A DNA stretch of 64,000 bases from Prostheceraeus crozeri (Eukaryota > Platyhelminthes > Polycladida > Euryleptidae), in contig CAJQUW010016191.1 of NCBI GenBank assembly GCA_907163375.1, positions 1 through 64,000 on the forward strand, read 5' to 3'. Shown in pieces: positions 23,801 through 34,138 of the stretch (its first letter is position 1; every line of letters begins with the position of its first letter). Made by a program: the position numbers and the translations under genes. The notes beneath the pieces are model-generated. The model was not told where the DNA came from. It saw only the letters and a list, made by a program, of their open reading frames with translations, and did not search any database.

Positions 23801-24663
23801 CACTAAATAAATTGCGATTCAATCTACAAGCAATATTTCTCGATGAGTATATAAAAGTCAAAATAAAAATTTATAATGTGTATTGATAGCTACTTCATCG
23901 GCTGCGGCCCGCGAGATGTAACCTGATCCAGTGACCCATAAAGTTTCCGATCCCTGCTTTACATCATCACACATAAAATCACATAATCAAAAAATGTCAT
24001 GCAAACATATGAAAACAACTGCAAAGAGCGGATTCACTTTCTAATGCTTTTTGTGCATTTTGGTGTTATGTATCAACAAACTTACTTCGGAGATTTATAC
24101 CTCAATTTTTTGCAGTGATGTCCTCAAATTTGGACAAATCGCCTTGGCAGCCATAGACCTGCGTTTCGCCCTACCAGGATTCGTCAGTATAGCTCGGAAT
24201 GGCCCAAACTAGAGCCCGACGCCGCGACGGCGGTGCCGCCAATGATTTTTCTATCGGCGCTTGATTTTAAGCTAGAATTAGTTTTTTGGGAAAATTACAT
24301 GAGACTTTAATGAATTTAACTTCGATGACATCATGACTGTCATTCCGCATCAAGACAAAGCACATACTGCGTAATAGATAGACCACAGAATAGGCACTGA
24401 GGAAGATAAGTTGCTATATATATATATATATATATATATATGATCATAAGTAATCGCCATGAGACTTAATAATAAAGATAAATTAAAAAAATCAACGTAG
24501 TCTCAAGATAGAAATTGTTTATTCACGAATTTTCGTCTAAGACTTCATCAGGTGAACGAAGTAAATGTCATTAACATTTACTTCGTTCACCTGATGAAGT
24601 CTTAGACGAAAATTCGTGAATAAACAATTTCTATCTTGAGACTACGTTGATTTTTTTAATTTA

Positions 24664-24698
<35 letters not shown>

Positions 24699-27600
24699 GT
24701 ATGAGAAGGTACATAAAAAGCAGGCGTCCAACGCCTTCAAAAGTTGCAACTTTGAAGACATGACTGTAGCTGTAGTTGTTAATAAACTTGTTTCTTACCA
24801 TTTAAATAAACATGTATTCTTACACGACAATTATTGTTGAGTTAAACAATTGCTGAACACTTAGAGCCCTACAATTCATATTGCTTCTTATTAGTAATTA
24901 ATTAGTAATTACGTATTTTTGTATTGTCACTGTATTCTTGTATTATTGTTGACATGCAGTTTGTGTATGCAATCTCAGTAATATAATAATAGCCGCGTTG
25001 TTTTACACTTGATATTTTTCATACAAATTTTTATACCCCGAAAAATTTGATAATTAATTATTCATAATTAATTTGATTATTAATAAAGTTTTTACTTACG
25101 GGCCAACTCATGTCATTCACAAATATGTAGCACTCGTATAGTTTTAGATGTCTGTGATCATTATATCTTGGATTTATGAATTTATTTGCCAAGAAGTAAC
25201 TGTATATCTATAACTTCTACGTTTTCTGAATTTTTATCACGCGATCATAAAATAATTAAAATTCCAGCATACACAATTAACTCATAACAAGGTAACGATT
25301 TTATTTGATTATCTGGCATGATTTTAGATCAACAAGTAAACTAGTAGGCCTACGCCGGCGGCGCCGCCGTCGATGAATCTTCCGTGTTTCGCCACCGCCG
25401 ACGAAATTATAGTCGGCGTCGGGCTCTAGCCCAAACTGCGTAGTTTAAAACATAGAATGATTGAACAATTTGAGTGACTGCACAACAGGCTGCTCTGCGT
25501 TTAATTGTCCTGGGTTTGTTGTGTGGCTGATAATAATAAAGATTGCAGTGCAATTCGTCTGGGCATAGAGTAGAAGGATGTCCTCAGCTAAAATGCTAAT
25601 AAATGCAGGACAGCATATTGTCCAGCTCTTCAGCTTGTTCAGTCATTCTATATAGTGTCAAGGCGAACTGCCACTCTGCAATCTTCATGATTTTCAGATT
25701 TTTTGTACATGTTAACATATTTGAATAAATATCATTGTTCTAATATTACTGGTGAAAGTATAGAAAGCTAGCATGGGCCTCGTAGATTGTGTTTTCTCAA
25801 TTTAATATTTCCAGGAAATTCCAAAATCACACGAATTGCCAATATTAAAAAGAGTACTTCTGTTTGACAGAAATTTCTTTACAAATAAAATAGGATCAAA
25901 CACGCTTATCAATCAGTATATCTCTGTAAGCTATAACTCTCATCTTGCTGAGACGGCAAATGGCTACTTAAGTTTCTGTGAAGTACAGTACATTAGATTC
26001 TGCTTCATTGAACTTTTCGCAAAGTGAATATGATGACTTTGATTTAATTCAGAATCTAATGCCACTCTAATTAAGTCCTTGTTAATTATGACTTACTATG
26101 TATCATGTACTCCATCCCATAAACAATTACGTTTTATTATGCATGGATATGTTTTTCCATTTCCATATCTTTTATTCCACAGCAATGTTTCTTTCTAAAC
26201 AAAAAGAGGTGTGGACATCGAAGAAATTTGAATCGGATGCTTTCTTCTTCTTTACCGAATCTGTGGATATTGTTTAGGTTTTGCAACCGGGTTCCAAGGT
26301 CCCTAAGTATTTGGTTCTGTTCTTTAAAAATAAAAACATCGTGACATGGGCAAAGTGAAAATCATTTGAAATGAAATGCAATAATGGGGAAATAAGCGGA
26401 GACGAGTAAAGTACGATGTAAAAGTGCGTGAGATACTCATAGAAAGAAGGACTACGAATGAAAACAAAGTATATGCTCTAAAACAAAATATTACTCTAAC
26501 TTTTATGAAAACAGACATTAGATTAATGAGAGAAAATGCAATTTTTATTTGGCCATGAACCTTTGATTAGCATAACATTGACTTTTCGAAGCTGGGAGCA
26601 CATCTAGGCGATAGTCAATTTCACTCCAAGTGTTGTGTGGCATCTTCAGACTTTGATGCGATCGCTCTCTCAATCCTTGACTAAACTTTGTGCTGTGCGG
26701 TAGACATTGTACTTTAGATATCCATAAAGGAAGAAGTCAAGTGGAATAATGTTTGGCGAGCGCGGAAACCATAGTGTAGGTCCTTCTCTCCATATCCTTC
26801 TGTTCGGAAAGTTTCATTTAATAAATCTCGAGCACGTCTGCTCCATTATCAATTAACTGATCAGAATGCAAATGCAATCATAGAAGAAGAATAAAGAATA
26901 ATAGTATAAAGAAGAATTTTAATTGGGAAATTGATCTTTTGTTGAGAGGCTTGAGAAACTATCTTTTCAAATCATTTAGGTTTACATAATGGATATCCTC
27001 CGACACCTTCTCTTCATTTCCTATGTCATGCGCAATTTGTGCCAACTCAGACGAATAATGCAATTTTGCAATTTTGGACCAATGACAATTTTTTTGATAC
27101 TAATCCAGAAATCATTAGACGTTTGAAAAGTTATTTGATATAGTTTCACAAATATTCCTGCAGTTTAATGTTTAAAAGAACGCAGCTTTTGATTCAGGTT
27201 ATTCGCCGTCTCCTGTACCTTCAACCTTCGAAACGAAAGTCCTATTCAATTCCGATGTTCAAGCTTGCGATAACGACAAAGCAATGACTGATGCTCAAAA
27301 GAAAGTTAGTATTCGGCATTGCCAACTTGGATTCATTCCTGTCTCATCGAATTCAACAAGCATCACTTTGTGCGGTTCGAATGGAATTGGAAATGGTAAG
27401 TAATTGAAAATGTGAATTTTATTGGATTTTCATAGAAACTGAAATATTCAAAAAAATGACTCATCAACTTGATATGAATATTGATAAGCAACTTGATATA
27501 TCATGCGCCTTTAGACATTCGAGAAACATGCGAGGTTACCTGAATAGTAAATACACCATCTTAGCTAAGCGTAACAAGATGAATTCCTGGCAATGAATCA

Positions 27601-30600
27601 GATGCAGTAATTTGAAAATTTGATAAGGGATTCATGTGAAACACATAAAAGCTACTAATTTACAAAGACGATTCACAGGAGGGATTTCATGGTTCAATTC
27701 AATTCATTATTAAACATTGATCTGCTTCAGATTTATGGGAAGGTCAGAAGTGTGCAGAAGCAAATACTTTGCGTCTTCGATTGCTTCTGATCAGCAAGAA
27801 CTTTCACATCAGCTTTTTCGTTCAGAATCACCATCAGTCTTTCAAATAATTAAGTAAAGAAAAAGTCAATTGTCTCAACCAAAATGAATTAAAGACGTAA
27901 AGCTTCTGGATAGAACTCTTCTCATAGCCTAGTCTGTCCTGATAGCGAAGCAGAAAGAGCATTAGTCTCCATTCTCTAAGTCTTGGAACATGTGACTTTG
28001 ATAGGTGTGAATGGGAGCCGGGAACGGGTATGGCTTTTTTTGGAAACACGACTGAGTCGTCGATATTTAGCGACATCCTCTTAAACTTGACATATCTTTC
28101 ATATTGCATTGATGGACAATCGATGTTCGGCTTGCAATCATGTCCATCATATCGAAAGCTATTATCATTGCAGACATTGATGGTTAAGATGCGAGCTTCC
28201 CTTATGCATGCGCATAATCTTCTCCTTAAGAATGATTCAATGACTAGTCAGTTTGAATAAGGTGAAGAAGTAGATTTGTAGTTGGAAAGAATAAGGAGCT
28301 TTTCTGAATTTTTATTTTGTATCTATATTATTGTATTATTATTTTTGTATTGATGTATATTTTTTCTTATGTGTCCATCACACAAAATTATTATTGCCTA
28401 GCCGGCAGTCCTTCAGGTATGAAGGAATATATTGATGCTTGTATGAGTTCAAAATCTGTGACTAATCTGTGACAAAATCTGTGAGCAAAACTCAGCATCA
28501 ACTACTGAAAAAGAGTGAAGCAAGTATGAACCCATGTTCTCTTGCAATCTGTGTAAGGATCAACAAACCTTATGTAATCAAAAATTTGTTTATTAAATAA
28601 GGTGCAAAAAATACGACCAATTTTATGTAAGCAGCACTATAAGTTCACTTCATATCACCTTTAAAGAGCATCATTCTTAACCAACATCATCTCTCTCTAA
28701 CTATTTTGTCAATTTTGTCAATTACAACAACAATTAATTTTTGGCCATAGATAATTTTTCACTATAAATGTCAAGCTGAGCACATTAAAATCAGTCGATT
28801 GAAGTTATGACCAACAACAATAATGACACTAATTTTTGATTTTGTGAGACGTTCCTTATACACAAATTCATTCCATCCTTCAATCATAGATTTGAACTTG
28901 ACATTGTCTTTTGAATTTCTTTTTACTTTTCTCCGCTTACTCTACTAATGCAGTTCCTAATTTTCGGTAGCTTTCAATAATGTAGCATGATATACTTAGA
29001 AAATAAGTTCATTTTCAAAATGAAACAATTTCACTAAACAGTTGAAAGTTATTGAACAACATGTTATAGAATGAATTTGACATTAATTTAACTTGCGAGG
29101 ACAGCTATTAAGTGAACTTTTTCAGGAGAAGCTGAAGAAATGGATACAAAAATCAATTCTGGACTGCAAGAAAGGAAGGCGAAGTTTGAAAATAGGAACG
29201 CCAGCTTGACAAAATCATTGACGGGTAAAACAAGTTCTTTGTCCATTCCTGATGTTACATCAGAATCATCTCGAAGAAGTAGTTTTCATCGACAAAGGAG
29301 CATGTACATTGTCTCATCTAACGAGAGCTTGGAAGAGAGAACCGAATCGGATGAGAAAAATGAAAAGATGAATGTAAGTACAATTCCAATTAAATTAATA
29401 TGAAGTGTTCTAATGGCGCAAACATTGTCATTAAATACGCAATGGGGTCCGTAGCATCGTCCGCAATGTCCGCCAATCGGTTACTGTTAAAGAAGTCAGT
29501 TACTATTATCGTCAAAATTGATCGAAAAGGCAATACATAGCTGTTTGTTTATATGGAACTCTGTAATTGTAAATCTAATTGTGTCGAGACTACTGTGACA
29601 TAGATATCCAAGTTGGGTTCTTACACAATTACGCCAGAATGACGTAAATCTGAAGCACCATGTATTTTGATCCTAAAATAATATTATAAATAATAAAATA
29701 ATATAAATAATAATGTATGATAAAATGATACAACCCCTTGAGAGTGAATTACAGAATTTGTTTGTTTTCTCGTATTAGAAATACAGTATAATTGCAGAGT
29801 CTCGAAGACAATTAGGATTCAGAAAATTATGATTGCATTATATTATTATAATAATATCAGTAAGAAAGATATGTCGACAGCATTGACTAGGCGCTTTTTA
29901 CTACTAATCTATTTTCATAATTTAAAATAAGTCAAATCAAAATTACATGTACTACTTTTAAATTGAAGATATCCATCGTTTGGCTGTCTGTATAGCAAAA
30001 AATGTTTTGCAAGCATTTACCACAAAATCTCAATAAAATTCAACAAGTTTGCAAACTCAAATAATTGCTTTCCAGAAACATTGATCAACGAATGCATGAA
30101 CGTCGACATGTCCGACAGAAGTGCTGCAAACTGAAGGCTCTTTGAATTGAGAAAAGCGAACTGGTCCTGAGCCTTAGGTATAGTCAGAACTCAGTGTTGA
30201 TTAGGTACATCACCCATAGCAGTTTCGATTTCATTAAATTAACTCTTTTTATTATCTAGCACCACATTTGGCAAGATGTACATATTTTACTGCTTTGGAG
30301 AGTTCACTAAGGAATTGATTACCATGATAGAATACAGATGAGTGACTGACACTTTACAAATCCTTCGAGTCACCGATTACTTTGGGGAAGCAATTTTTTA
30401 GCTAGCATCTAAAACCAATAATTAAATTTTAATTACCGGCGCTGTGTTCGGTCTGCGTTCGGGAGACCTTGATTCAAACCTTGGTCGGGTCAAACCTAAG
30501 ACATTTAAGATAGGTACACTCTGCATTCATGCTTAACAACACACAACACAAAAAGAATGAGAGTGGGATGAATAACAACTCGGCCACATGGAAGAAAGAC

Positions 30601-32183
30601 TCCGTGCCTAATGTGCTTCCGAGTATAAACAATGTTAATTTATCTATTTTATTTATTTTTTATTAATTTCGATGTAAGTGACTTAAGATTCATCCTTGTT
30701 AATAAGAGTATTTGTCTGCGCATGTCATGTCAGAAATTTCCTAACGCTGAAAACTGAAATATCATGATCAACTTAAAGATATACACGTAAGTGGTTCCAC
30801 AATACTCTTCAGGTGTTATCATTGATGAATTGAATGCAACATCATAAAGTCATACCTAAGAGAATTTAGTTAATCGACGTAAAAGAATTCGCATAGTATA
30901 CGTGTATTATGATTCTGACGATTCTAGCAATTTACAACCAATTAATTCTATATAGAATGATTCTCATTGACCCGGAAATGTTTTCTGTTGCCTTATAATT
31001 TAGACAAGTGAAAACAGGACAGATCCGTTCAGCCTGTTGGATTGGTTATCAACTACATGTGAATTTTCTAAGTTGTCAAAATAGAAAATTGAGCCAAGAC
31101 GCAGAATGAGTTTTCAACTTTTTGTTTCAAGACTCGATTCATGATATTGTTTCTGATATTTCCTTGGTAATCTGCTTAATTTCCTTTGAAGTTCGATGTT
31201 ATAAGATTCCTATCGGAATGTTTTCATTCTTAGGCTATTGATATTTGTCAAGGTTCAAAATTTTGTCCATACTACTTAAATATTAAAATCTCAAGTATCG
31301 AATAGATAGTATGTGAATACAAGAATAACTTGCAAAATTTCACCCATTGAAAATTGATGTGATACTTTTTAGACTTAGGAATGCAACCTCCGCAGAAATT
31401 GAATCGTTTGATATAAAAGTTTTCACTATGTGCGACATATTTTTGAGCGAACTCTCTACCTACTTACATCCATGTCTGCACCTGACTATTTCTGATATGA
31501 CGTTTCCGAGCCTGACCATTCATATTCTTAAAGGGTTTGAGCGCACTTGAGGACTGGCTTTATATTCTTTTTTCATGGCAAGATTTGTTATATCCAATCC
31601 AATGGATTACTCAGCGCTCCCAAAAGTGCTTGAATTAATAAAAATCTAAAGATTTACAAGTGAAGTGTTTTTTCAATTCGAGACACGCAATTATTATCTC
31701 CTTTTCTATCTTCCACAGAATGAAAGAAACTCAAGAAAGAAAGACATAGGAATTCAAGTTATATATGAGGACATAAAGGTATCTACTGGCTGGACTCAAA
31801 CGATGGTGTGCAAAAAACTACGAAGGAGAACCATAAACATTACCAACAGTTCTTTTGAGCATTATTCATTTAGAGGTACCCCAGATTCCGGTGTTTTTAT
31901 TGACAATTTCGTAAGGGCTCAGCTCGCCGCCATTGAGAGAGTGAACAAGGTACAACGACATCCCAATGAAGAGTCTGGGAAGGTGACGAATAATGATGCC
32001 AACGAAGAAGCAATGCTGAAGTCAGCTAGACACAAGTTCGTCGTGAAAAGAAGACTGAAGATATGGCGACGAAGAAATCGAAAGCTTAGAATACTAAGCA
32101 AGAGGCGCCCACTCTTGAAGTATTTGCTAAACAGGTTTGTCATTTTTGTTAGACGCGCATTTTCAGGCTTTGCTATTTTCTAG
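14767..32183 (+). CDS. Filamin-like protein gene: CH domain, filamin repeat, Ser/Lys-rich tail (exons over 17 kb)
   Basis: Host gene read from at least seven exons joined by GT-AG introns with matching phases. The first visible exons encode a CH domain of the filamin/actinin CH2 type (SIWQFF, LLLAWVQEKLPFFNVSNFTT, CWRDGLLLCALLEAV, LAQRYLQLPQ, then GIITPEEM). A filamin/ABP280 repeat follows (CSAIGQGLTSGHVN ... VTYVPRVAGNHVISILWQG, SPHRVRIFN). The remaining exons are Ser-, Lys- and Arg-rich and without a known domain. CH domains bind F-actin and filamin repeats mediate protein contacts, so a cytoskeletal scaffold is expected. The start and any first CH domain lie upstream and were not found; the 3' end is provisional. 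Confidence 0.75.
14927..15153 (+). CDS. Exon with most of the CH domain
   Basis: Acceptor TTTTCAG, donor CAG/GTAGGT. Encodes SKRKSLLLAWVQEKL, NFTTCWRDGLLLCALLEAV, SPDACPNYAALKPSHRVNN and LAQRYLQLPQ, the core of a filamin-like CH domain including the WRDG motif. Phase 1 in, phase 0 out, consistent with both neighbours. Confidence 0.85.
15154..16264. other. Intron sequence without a recognised feature
   Basis: Part of the 2.7-kb host intron. I see no gene, no clear repeat and no RNA gene in this stretch. Confidence 0.6.
16265..17262 (+). pseudogene. piggyBac transposase remnant in a host intron
   Basis: Plain DNA transposon relic spread over several frames. Recognisable pieces in order: KAFRFDD and DKLSPVHNLVEYF near 16295-16375, VDEMLVEYHGRVHFRRYMPV and KPGKFGIKIF at 16424-16513, NYLDHGRY and DNFFNSEGL near 16633-16690, LLDHNTTHVGTVKKIPEL near 16699-16750, FPGPNAY, and a C-terminal part with CQFCRRSS at 17212-17235. 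The order matches DDE_Tnp_1_7 (piggyBac). Multiple frameshifts and stops show it is inactive. No TTAA-flanked ends were identified. Confidence 0.72.
17263..17871. other. Intron sequence without a recognised feature
   Basis: 3' part of the same host intron, after the piggyBac relic. Nothing recognised apart from the polypyrimidine tract and acceptor before 17872. Confidence 0.6.
17872..18402 (+). CDS. Exon with end of CH domain and a filamin repeat
   Basis: Acceptor GTTTGTAG, donor AAT/GTAAGT. Starts GIITPEEM, matching the VITPEE(I/M) segment after filamin CH2, and continues through a linker to a filamin repeat of about 95 residues (CSAIGQGLTSGHVNCACRF at its head, IQVTYVPRVAGNHVISILW and SPHRVRIFN at its end). 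177 codons, phase 0 at both ends. The sequence after TPEEM is unusual for filamins, so the gene is a divergent relative. Confidence 0.82.
18403..19574. other. Intron sequence without a recognised feature
   Basis: First part of the 4.4-kb intron after the filamin-repeat exon. No open frame of note and no repeat I can define. Confidence 0.6.
19575..19850 (+). pseudogene. Tc1/mariner C-terminal remnant
   Basis: SSDLNALNFAIWNYLKSKAQ near 19595-19655 matches the SPDLNPLDFxIWxYLxSK segment around the third catalytic residue of mariner transposases. The following sequence is broken but has the length of the family's tail. No ends identified. Short relic on the plus strand in the host intron. Confidence 0.5.
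20060..22594 (-). mobile_element. piggyBac-like element, decayed
   Basis: The ends mirror each other: TCCATTAAACGCGG at 20060 and the complement of CCCATTAAACGCGGTGGCAT at the right end. The flanks are TTAA (20056-20059) and CTAA (22595-22598), consistent with a TTAA target duplication with one change. Near 22030-22150 the minus strand reads an acidic N-terminus (DLISNGEDDIVIKPP, then DGEDSAETMVEDEGG) like that of piggyBac transposases. Short hairpins of GGCATATATA type occur near 20192, 22213 and 22559. A LINE fragment lies inside. The superfamily call is moderately sure. Confidence 0.55.
21135..21800 (-). mobile_element. LINE fragment (reverse transcriptase C-terminus), 3' end
   Basis: On the minus strand pieces of a non-LTR retrotransposon end are readable: LNEGKTNMMMIKKP near 21770, LTWDSHIQNICK near 21650, ATVLSILEYNSPLIVG near 21540, then LESHRQVSALKLFHGISN and VPISRTGMRQ toward 21250. 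This order is the tail of Jockey/CR1-type reverse transcriptases. The 3' end runs into a (TAC)n-type microsatellite seen on the plus strand as AGTAGTAGTAGTAGTA near 21148-21165, as is common for LINE tails. 5'-truncated and broken by stops and shifts. Confidence 0.65.
22760..23222 (+). CDS. Exon encoding a Ser/Lys/Arg-rich segment
   Basis: Acceptor TTTTTGCAG, donor TTCG/GTGAGT, phase 0 in and phase 1 out. Encodes NRRFASVSTSSSSHRSQYSF, RRSSSYGKKSSPSTSITAKR and KRRRILRRDFAEVV with an acidic stretch. Probably disordered, with several possible basophilic phosphorylation sites of the RRxS type. Membership in the gene rests on splice phase and strand. Confidence 0.65.
23223..24201. other. Intron sequence without a recognised feature
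   Basis: 5' part of the 4-kb intron between the exons at 22760 and 27198. No gene or defined repeat seen; AT-rich simple stretches near 23680-23760. Confidence 0.55.
24210..25428. mobile_element. Non-autonomous hAT element with 8-bp target duplication
   Basis: Starts TAGAGCCCGACGCCG and ends in the exact complement CGGCGTCGGGCTCTA. It is flanked by a perfect 8-bp direct repeat GCCCAAAC at 24202-24209 and 25429-25436, the hAT target-site length. There is no transposase inside, only AT-rich sequence, two TA microsatellites and a long perfect palindrome. Ends and duplication are intact, so it is probably a fairly recent insertion in a host intron. Subterminal GGCGGCGCCGCC-type repeats lie near both ends. 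Confidence 0.88.
24476..24666. repeat. Perfect 92-bp inverted repeat with 7-bp spacer between TA microsatellites
   Basis: Left arm 24476-24567 and right arm 24575-24666 are perfectly complementary when checked base by base, around the spacer TCATTAA. (TA)n tracts flank the palindrome closely at 24416-24441 and 24666-24697. Each arm contains CACCTGATGAAGTC and GACGAAA, resembling the conserved core of a hammerhead ribozyme (CTGATGA ... GAAA). It lies inside the hAT element. Confidence 0.92.
25437..26569. other. Intron sequence without a recognised feature
   Basis: Middle of the same host intron. Nothing recognised; the frames are short and without similarity to known families. Confidence 0.55.
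26570..26870 (-). pseudogene. Mariner transposase fragment
   Basis: On the minus strand the uninterrupted run NFPNRRIWREGPTLWFPRSP, followed by PLDFFLYGYLKYNVY, is the segment around the third catalytic residue of mariner transposases of the type that has PRSPDLTPLDFFLWGYLK. The catalytic position reads SPN instead of SPD. Upstream and downstream parts are frame-broken. It is in the same family style as the mariner at 40774-42166 but in reverse orientation. Confidence 0.7.
27198..27395 (+). CDS. Exon, 66 codons
   Basis: Acceptor TTTGATTCAG, donor AATG/GTAAGT, phase 1 at both ends. Encodes YSPSPVPSTFETKVLFNSD and VSIRHCQLGFIPVSSN. No domain recognised. The frame is open across both splice sites and joins to its neighbours without a shift. 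Confidence 0.6.
27396..29125. other. Intron without a recognised gene
   Basis: Intron between the exons at 27198 and 29126. A short repeat of AATCTGTGA-type words occurs near 28450-28490. No transposase or RNA gene recognised. Confidence 0.5.
29126..29373 (+). CDS. Exon encoding a Ser-rich charged segment
   Basis: Acceptor CTTTTTCAG, donor ATGAAT/GTAAGT, phase 1 in and phase 0 out. Encodes GLQERKAKFENRNASLTKSL, SESSRRSSFHRQRSMY and ESLEERTESDEKNEKMN. Probably disordered; it continues the style of the exon at 22760, supporting one gene. Confidence 0.62.
29374..30434. other. Intron sequence without a recognised feature
   Basis: 5' part of the last host intron. AT-rich runs (AATAATAT type) near 29680-29720; nothing else seen. 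Confidence 0.5.
30435..30645 (+). mobile_element. tRNA-derived SINE
   Basis: Begins with a tRNA-like head: GCGCTGTGTTCGGTCTGCG and then GGGAGACCTTGATTCAAACC, where GATTCAAACC fits the RNA polymerase III box B. GTCGGGTCAAACCTAAGAC and a tRNA-unrelated body ending near an AT-rich tail follow. This layout is common to SINEs of marine invertebrates. No flanking duplication was determined. Confidence 0.6.
30646..31718. other. Intron sequence without a recognised feature
   Basis: 3' part of the last host intron, up to the acceptor at 31718. No gene or repeat recognised. Confidence 0.55.
31719..32183 (+). CDS. Last visible exon, basic C-terminus
   Basis: Acceptor CTATCTTCCACAG, phase 0. Encodes NERNSRKKDIGIQVIYEDI, TMVCKKLRRRTINI and a strongly basic tail (KFVVKRRLKIWRRRNRKLR) to a stop at 32183. 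A donor-like CAG/GTTTGT near 32133 leaves open that this is not the last exon; I saw no clear polyadenylation signal. Confidence 0.5.
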   Translation, partial: NERNSRKKDIGIQVIYEDIKVSTGWTQTMVCKKLRRRTINITNSSFEHYSFRGTPDSGVFIDNFVRAQLAAIERVNKVQRHPNEESGKVTNNDANEEAMLKSARHKFVVKRRLKIWRRRNRKLRILSKRRPLLKYLLNRFVIFVRRAFSGFAIF

Positions 32184-32896
32184 ATTTACTGCTCCCTAAT
32201 CCCATATTTATGACTGAATGTAACTTAGAAGAAAATTGGTTCCTCCCATGAAAGCGCGGTAGTATCTGAAATAAGCGCTGGAGAATAGACATTTCTCTTT
32301 TACACGATGATTGAATATCGAATATCAGAGTTATCACAACATGTTTGTAAACCCTTCGTTCAAAGAGAAGTCTTACGATTCACAGCTTCCCTGCAATGCA
32401 TTATCCTGTCAGTAAAATAACATCATTTTTCAAAGCTTAGGAAATAGATTCTAGCTATATTTAACTTACCTCAAATGTGATCAACAACAACTCCACTCAA
32501 ATAACAGGCGTCTTCTCGTAGTTACAGATCTTGATGTTTCAATGGTTAAGAAATAACAATCCGACTTTCAATGTGCAATAGGAGGCATAATCAGAAGGAG
32601 AACAAGTGCACCGGCAATTATTGTCTGAATTATGATTGTGACTGACCAAAGGCATAGGCCCTATATCATGGAAGATACCCATTTGATTTAACTTTTAGCT
32701 GGTAAGGTTGGCGATTTCAATTTCAATGCATGCAGCCGCGTCAAAATGAGAGCAAAATGCCAAAGCTTTGTTGGTGGTTTGAACGGTTGACCCAGACCGA
32801 CAAGTTAAAGGATCCGCTTCTCGCATTGGATAGTAACCACCTTCATCGAATGCGTGCGAAAATGTGCAGCGACGAACATTCATTCAGTGATAGCTC
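32184..32896. other. Sequence downstream of the host gene
   Basis: Between the provisional end of the filamin-like gene and the large inverted-repeat transposon. No gene recognised; frames are short and overlap on both strands. Confidence 0.5.
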
Positions 32897-32949
32897 TCGC
32901 ACTCTAGAATTCGTCGAGACCGAAGGTCGTGACGAATCCTAGAGTGCGA
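32897..32949. repeat. Hairpin outside the large inverted-repeat element
   Basis: TCGCACTCTAGAATTCGTC (32897-32915) and GACGAATCCTAGAGTGCGA (32931-32949) are complementary but for one mismatch, with the 15-base loop GAGACCGAAGGTCGT. It lies 40 bp left of the element that starts at 32990. It may be a tiny foldback relic. Confidence 0.8.
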
Positions 32950-32989
32950 TAACTACCTTATTGCTTGACAGTGCGGCGGAGACGAATTA

Positions 32990-33681
32990 CACTACAGTAG
33001 CGGTCAATTCACGTCATTTACACCACAGTTTTCTTACAGCTGTCGGTAGAAACTGTGGAATAAAATGTCATACACCGACAGTTTTAATCATAGAAATCTG
33101 ATTGATTTCAAGGATTAAGTTCCATAGCGAAGACGTTTCTGCTTTTCTGTGTTGAAGAACGAGTTTATTAAAATACCACCGGCGACACTGATGCAGTTGC
33201 TGAGATATCGACATGTATGATTTTGACGACCGTCCGTGGACCTCTTACAGCGTTGATATTTCTCGGACTGAAATACATATGTATATAACAGCATTCGTGT
33301 GCTGGCCATTACTGGAGGGTTGATCACACAGAAAGATAGCTATTGTTTGTCGACCATTATTGTGTTCAGCAGACGCTTATTGTGAATATAATAAACGGCT
33401 AAATGCGTACATGGTACTTAATTATAGCTTAACTTCGTATCGAATTGTTCGATTTCAAAGCTATACCATTGAAGCATTGAATTCACTGTCACTAGGCCCA
33501 TTGTCTATCAATCAGCAAGATAAACTTATGGCTAAGTGTGAATGACTTATTATTCTAAAATCTTGGTGAAATTACATGAATTGCTAGATTTCTATGTCAG
33601 ACAATAGAGAATAAAGTTGAATGTGGAGTGCGTATAACACTAGACGGTAGCATAGTCACTAGACGGTGGTTATCTACTCAC
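32990..33681 (+). repeat. Left long inverted repeat
   Basis: Runs from CACTACAG to GGTTATCTACTCAC. It includes two open stretches (33115-33327 minus, 33360-33545 plus) that reappear with almost identical translation in the right arm because of the repeat; I do not treat them as genes. Confidence 0.85.
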
Positions 33682-34138
33682 CAGCACACCACTTTTGATA
33701 ATGTGAGGGTAAGGAACTGTGGTGTAACCTACAATTGCACGGTTTCGGCACGCTGTCATACTTTGATGCTTTCAACCATTTAGAAAATTATTTGCAGATA
33801 ACGCTTCAATCTATTCATCTTATCATTACTGTCCTTCAACAGGAAAAAGAATTATCCAATAGTCAGCTATTGGTCTAAGTCTGCGTCTTCATAGCATATT
33901 CTTTCATGAAATGACGCTGTCAATGACGCTAACGGCCTATTGCAGAACTCGGAGTTAAGCTAACTGGCAGTTAAATTTCGATTTAACTTTCAACGATGAG
34001 GTGCAGAATTGAGAGTTAAGTAACTGCCAGTTAAAGTTAACTGGCAGTTAAGAAAACACATTGCAAAATTTAACCTCCACCGAGTGAGGGTTAAATGGTC
34101 TAACTGTCACATATTCTTCATTCGTAGCTAGATTTCTG

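Noticed and set aside
24416-24697. TA-flanked palindrome as a Tc1/mariner MITE
   Set aside because: There are no mariner-like end sequences, and the TA is part of long microsatellites, so a TA target duplication cannot be shown.
30435-30645. tRNA-like head as a functional tRNA gene
   Set aside because: There is a box B-like word but no complete cloverleaf, and the sequence continues into an unrelated body as in SINEs.
33115-33545. Two open frames that recur almost identically at 39001-39431
   Set aside because: The match is explained by the long inverted repeats; the frames have no recognisable domain and there is no sign of selection on protein.
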